A stretch of DNA of 63,050 nucleotides from Flavobacterium azizsancarii (GTDB lineage: Bacteria; Bacteroidota; Bacteroidia; Flavobacteriales; Flavobacteriaceae). The notes beneath the pieces were generated by a model, which was not told where the DNA came from, made no database searches, and was given only the letters and a program-made list of their open reading frames with translations. How positions within the stretch are numbered: position 1 is the stretch's first letter; the number at the start of each line of letters is the position of its first letter. Location: NCBI RefSeq assembly GCF_027980145.1, contig NZ_JAMZNK010000033.1, positions 1-63,050 of the forward strand. The letters are read 5' to 3'. Shown here one piece after another: positions 59,702 to 63,050 of this stretch. Made by a program: the position numbers and the translations under genes.

Positions 59702-60091
59702 TTATATCTTAGCTTTTAATGCCACAGCATCAATATCACTGTGAGAAACATCATAAACTGCCTTTCCATTTCTGATGAGAATTAGTTGCGGGGATTCATG
59801 ATATACATTAAATCTGCTTGCAATTTCGTTCGAAATATCTCTATGTGCGATCAAATCGAGAAAATAAGCATCAACAGTATCATTTAAATCAAATTCACGT
59901 TCAAATTGTTTCAAAGCCATTCGGCTAATGCTGCATCGTGTACTGTGTTTGAAAATGATAACCGGCTTTTCATTTGAAATGGCTGCAATTTCCATTAATT
60001 GTGCTATATCTGTTAATTCGGTCCAGTTTACATTACTTTTTGGAGAGTCTGTATTGTCTGAATTTCCGAAGATTGAATTTAAAAAACTCAT
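59702..60091 (-). CDS. Bacillithiol-system redox-active protein YtxJ-like
   Basis: The 129-residue protein has a thioredoxin-like fold with FKHSTRCSISRMALKQFE near residue 47; the single Cys is the bacillithiol-reactive residue. Its role is in removal of bacillithiol from mixed disulfides. The C-terminus has the ESPQLILIRNGKAVYDVSH segment, with the cis-Pro typical of the fold. It is divergent from clpB. Confidence 0.85.
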   Translation of the reverse strand: MSFLNSIFGNSDNTDSPKSNVNWTELTDIAQLMEIAAISNEKPVIIFKHSTRCSISRMALKQFEREFDLNDTVDAYFLDLIAHRDISNEIASRFNVYHESPQLILIRNGKAVYDVSHSDIDAVALKAKI

Positions 60092-60299
60092 ATTTTGACG
60101 TGTTTAATGACTTTTTGGCGTTAAAAATGAGTTAAACATCAATGTTTAATGCCATTTTGTCTGTTTTTTTAGTATGGAATATAATTTGAATAATCTGAAG
60201 CAAAGTTATATCATTTTAAGTTAAAAATTTAACCCAATAAATCGTAATTTTAATGATATCAAATAGTATAACTGATAATCAACCATAAATCGTATACAT

Positions 60300-62915
60300 A
60301 TGAACATAAATAAATTTACAACCAAGTCGCAGGAAGCCATACAGCTATCACAGCAATTGGCACAACGCAACGGACAGCAGCAAATAGAAAACGAACACAT
60401 TTTTAAAGCTATTTTTGAAGTAGATGAAAATGTAGCTCCTTTTATTTTGAAAAAACTAAATGTAAATGTTCCGTTGTTTTTACAAATACTAGACAGTACA
60501 ATTCAGAGCTTTCCTAAAGTTTCCGGAGGTGATATTTTACTTTCCAGAGATGCAAACAAAGCGTTGAATGAAGCAGAGATTATAGCTGAAAAAATGAACG
60601 ATGAATATGTTTCTATCGAACATTTAATTTTGGCAATCTTCGATTCAAAAAGTAAAGTTTCTCAGATTTTAAAAGATCAGGGAGTTACAGGAAAAGGGCT
60701 TAAAGCTACGATCGAAGAACTTCGCAAAGGTGAACGAGTTACATCAGCTTCTGCTGAAGAAAATTATAATTCATTAAATAAATACGCTAAAAACCTAAAC
60801 GAATTAGCACGTACAGGAAAATTAGATCCTGTTATTGGACGAGATGAAGAAATTAGACGTGTTTTACAAATTTTGACACGTCGAACTAAGAATAACCCAA
60901 TGTTAATTGGTGAGCCCGGAGTGGGTAAAACTGCAATTGCCGAAGGTTTGGCGCGAAGAATCGTTAATGGTGACGTGCCGGAAAACTTAAAGGATAAAAT
61001 TGTGTTTTCGCTTGATATGGGTGCATTGATTGCGGGTGCAAAATTTAAAGGGGAATTCGAAGAACGATTAAAATCAGTTGTAAAAGAAGTTACAGCTGCC
61101 GAAGGTGATATCGTTTTGTTTATAGATGAGATTCATACACTTGTAGGTGCAGGTGGAGGAGAAGGCGCTATGGATGCTGCCAATATCCTAAAACCGGCAT
61201 TGGCTCGTGGAGAGTTAAGAGCGATTGGAGCGACGACTCTGGATGAATACCAAAAGTATTTTGAGAAAGATAAAGCGCTTGAACGCCGTTTCCAGAAAAT
61301 TATAATTGATGAGCCGGATACAGAAAGTGCGATTTCAATTTTACGTGGAATCAAGGAAAAGTATGAGACACACCATAAGGTTCAGATAAAAGACGAAGCG
61401 ATCATTGCAGCTGTTGAGCTTTCTCAACGTTATATTACCAATCGTTTCCTACCGGATAAAGCGATTGACTTAATGGATGAAGCTGCTTCTAAATTACGTA
61501 TGGAAATCAATTCAAAACCTGAGGAATTAGATGTTCTGGATAGAAAAATAATGCAACTGGAAATTGAGATTGAAGCCATAAAACGTGAGAAGGAAGAAAG
61601 CAAGCTCAAAGTTTTAGGAATGGAACTGGCTAACCTGAAAGAAGAACGAAATGAAATCTACGCGAAATGGAAATCTGAAAAAGATGTGGTAGATGGAATT
61701 CAGGCAGTAAAATTAGAACTTGAAAACTTTAAGAATGAAGCTGATCGCGCAGAACGTGATGGTGATTACGGAAAAGTAGCCGAGATTCGTTACGGAAAAA
61801 TAAAAGAAGCGCAAGAGCGTCTTGAAGTTTTACAAAAACAAATACATGAATACCAATCCGGACATTCTTTGATTAAAGAAGAAGTGACCAGAGAAGATAT
61901 TGCCGAAGTTGTTGCAAAATGGACAGGTATTCCTGTGATGAAAATGCTGCAGACTGAGAGAGAAAAATTATTGCATCTTGAAGATGAATTGCACAGACGT
62001 GTAGTAGGGCAGGAAGAAGCCATTGAAGCCGTAAGTGATGCCGTTCGTAGAAGTCGCGCAGGTTTACAGGATATGAAAAAACCAGTTGGAACGTTCTTAT
62101 TTTTAGGAACAACTGGAGTGGGTAAAACAGAGCTGGCAAAAGCCCTGGCCGAATATCTTTTTGATGATGAAAATTCGATGACGCGTATTGATATGAGTGA
62201 GTACCAGGAACGTCACAGTGTGAGTCGTTTAGTAGGTGCGCCTCCAGGATATGTAGGTTATGACGAAGGAGGTCAGCTGACTGAAGCCGTGCGTAGAAAA
62301 CCGTATTCTGTAATCTTATTAGATGAGATCGAAAAAGCGCATCCTGATACTTTTAATATTTTATTACAAGTGCTGGATGAAGGTCGTTTGACAGATAACA
62401 AAGGTCGTCTGGCCGATTTTAAAAATACAATTATCATCATGACATCCAACATGGGAAGTCAGATTATACAAGAGAAATTTGAGAATTTAAAAGGAGGTAT
62501 CGAAGCTGCAACAGAAGCTGCAAAAGCTGAAGTTTTAGGATTGTTGAAACAAACAGTTCGTCCGGAATTTATAAACCGTATCGACGAAATTGTAATGTTT
62601 ACACCTTTAACAGTTGAGAATATTTCTAAAATTGTTAGTTTACAGCTTAAGAGTGTTACAAAAATGCTTGCCTTACAAGGTATTGTCATGGATGCTACAC
62701 CAGAAGCTATCAAATATTTATCAGACAAAGGTTATGACCCTCAATTTGGTGCAAGACCTGTAAAACGTGTGGTACAAAGAGAAGTGCTGAATCAATTGTC
62801 GAAAGAAATTTTGGCAGGAAAGATTACTACAGACAGCATCATTTTATTAGATGCTTTTGATGGGCAATTGGTTTTCAGAAACCAGACTCATAATCATCCA
62901 CATACTGAAGAATAA
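60300..62915 (+). CDS. clpB: ATP-dependent disaggregase ClpB
   Basis: The 871-residue Hsp100 protein rescues aggregated proteins with DnaK. The N-terminal Clp repeat domain (1-150) precedes AAA1 (Walker A GEPGVGKTA near residue 204, Walker B VLFIDEIHTL near 277). The middle coiled-coil domain spans about 405-525. AAA2 has Walker A GTTGVGKTEL near 603, VILLDEIEKAHPD near 676 and EFINRIDEI near 755. A possible TTTTG (60155) and TATAATTTG (60180) pair lies upstream; no CIRCE element is visible. A terminator follows. Confidence 0.97.
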   Translation: MNINKFTTKSQEAIQLSQQLAQRNGQQQIENEHIFKAIFEVDENVAPFILKKLNVNVPLFLQILDSTIQSFPKVSGGDILLSRDANKALNEAEIIAEKMNDEYVSIEHLILAIFDSKSKVSQILKDQGVTGKGLKATIEELRKGERVTSASAEENYNSLNKYAKNLNELARTGKLDPVIGRDEEIRRVLQILTRRTKNNPMLIGEPGVGKTAIAEGLARRIVNGDVPENLKDKIVFSLDMGALIAGAKFKGEFEERLKSVVKEVTAAEGDIVLFIDEIHTLVGAGGGEGAMDAANILKPALARGELRAIGATTLDEYQKYFEKDKALERRFQKIIIDEPDTESAISILRGIKEKYETHHKVQIKDEAIIAAVELSQRYITNRFLPDKAIDLMDEAASKLRMEINSKPEELDVLDRKIMQLEIEIEAIKREKEESKLKVLGMELANLKEERNEIYAKWKSEKDVVDGIQAVKLELENFKNEADRAERDGDYGKVAEIRYGKIKEAQERLEVLQKQIHEYQSGHSLIKEEVTREDIAEVVAKWTGIPVMKMLQTEREKLLHLEDELHRRVVGQEEAIEAVSDAVRRSRAGLQDMKKPVGTFLFLGTTGVGKTELAKALAEYLFDDENSMTRIDMSEYQERHSVSRLVGAPPGYVGYDEGGQLTEAVRRKPYSVILLDEIEKAHPDTFNILLQVLDEGRLTDNKGRLADFKNTIIIMTSNMGSQIIQEKFENLKGGIEAATEAAKAEVLGLLKQTVRPEFINRIDEIVMFTPLTVENISKIVSLQLKSVTKMLALQGIVMDATPEAIKYLSDKGYDPQFGARPVKRVVQREVLNQLSKEILAGKITTDSIILLDAFDGQLVFRNQTHNHPHTEE

Positions 62916-62939
62916 TTTATTTGGTTTTTAATATTAAGG

Positions 62940-62975
62940 AAGAGGTTGTCTGAAAAGACGACCTCTTTCTTTTAT
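62940..62975 (+). terminator. Intrinsic terminator after clpB
   Basis: AAGAGGTTGTC pairs with GACGACCTCTT (one G-U pair) around six bases and is followed by a T-rich stretch. Confidence 0.88.
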
Positions 62976-63050
62976 TATACTAGTAGATTTACAGAGTGTT
63001 TCTTGAAAAATGTAAATTTGGGCTAAAATGGTCTTCTATAAACTTTTCTA

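Noticed and set aside
60092..60299. CIRCE or similar heat-shock operator before clpB
   Set aside because: No inverted repeat of the CIRCE type is present; only a weak promoter-like pair is visible.

Overview
The window is about 63 kb of chromosomal DNA from a member of the Bacteroidota, almost certainly a Flavobacterium. The evidence is low GC, type IX secretion genes (PorP/SprF and a T9SS-sorted adhesin), Bacteroidota promoters (TTTG, about 17-20 bp, TAnnTTTG), FabV, a DUF4835 gene between coaBC and recN, and the Bacteroidota arginine pathway built around an N-acyl-ornithine carbamoyltransferase. No rRNA, tRNA, CRISPR array or complete insertion sequence was recognised. Most genes are core chromosomal genes.

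Layout. 1-5.3 kb: 3' end of a repetitive T9SS-exported protein, then PorP/SprF and an OmpA-family protein. 5.5-10.1 kb: ligA, a membrane protein and a 5'-nucleotidase split into two genes. 10.1-16.7 kb: dapA, then a bamD-rpoZ-coaBC-DUF4835-recN cluster with a clear promoter. 16.8-22.1 kb: fabV, a glycosyltransferase, coaE and a histidine kinase/response regulator pair. 22.1-26.7 kb: a short leader peptide and attenuator-like RNA, followed by a five-gene operon with RtcB RNA ligase and the release-factor homologue PrfH, a predicted ribosome-repair operon. 26.8-41.6 kb: mostly minus-strand housekeeping genes (thioesterase, miaA, K+ channel, exonuclease/GIY-YIG fusion, yggS, 3-hydroxyacyl-CoA dehydrogenase, Gfo/Idh oxidoreductase, HTH-Fic protein, smpB), with pcm and two small genes on the plus strand. 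41.7-44.0 kb: an M1 peptidase. 44.2-56.1 kb: the arginine/proline cluster (GNAT, argG, argC, argD, proA, proB, a GxxExxY gene, argF', argB, argE, argH), preceded by a structured leader. 56.2-63 kb: pectate lyase, two DUF2157-type membrane proteins, YtxJ and clpB.

The most interesting parts are these. (1) The region before the RtcB-PrfH operon holds a 27-codon ORF and four segments that can pair 1:2, 2:3 and 3:4, where 3:4 is an intrinsic terminator. This is the classical layout of a translation-sensing attenuator, and here it stands before genes predicted to mend damaged ribosomes. (2) The arginine leader contains consecutive hairpins and a 28-codon ORF that begins at the predicted transcription start. 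(3) A GxxExxY gene flanked by imperfect terminal inverted repeats sits inside the arginine cluster, and nearly every other gap in that cluster also carries a palindromic or short dispersed repeat. (4) A palindromic repeat unit is embedded in frame in yggS. (5) There are perfect palindromic operator candidates before the Fic gene and the pectate lyase gene.
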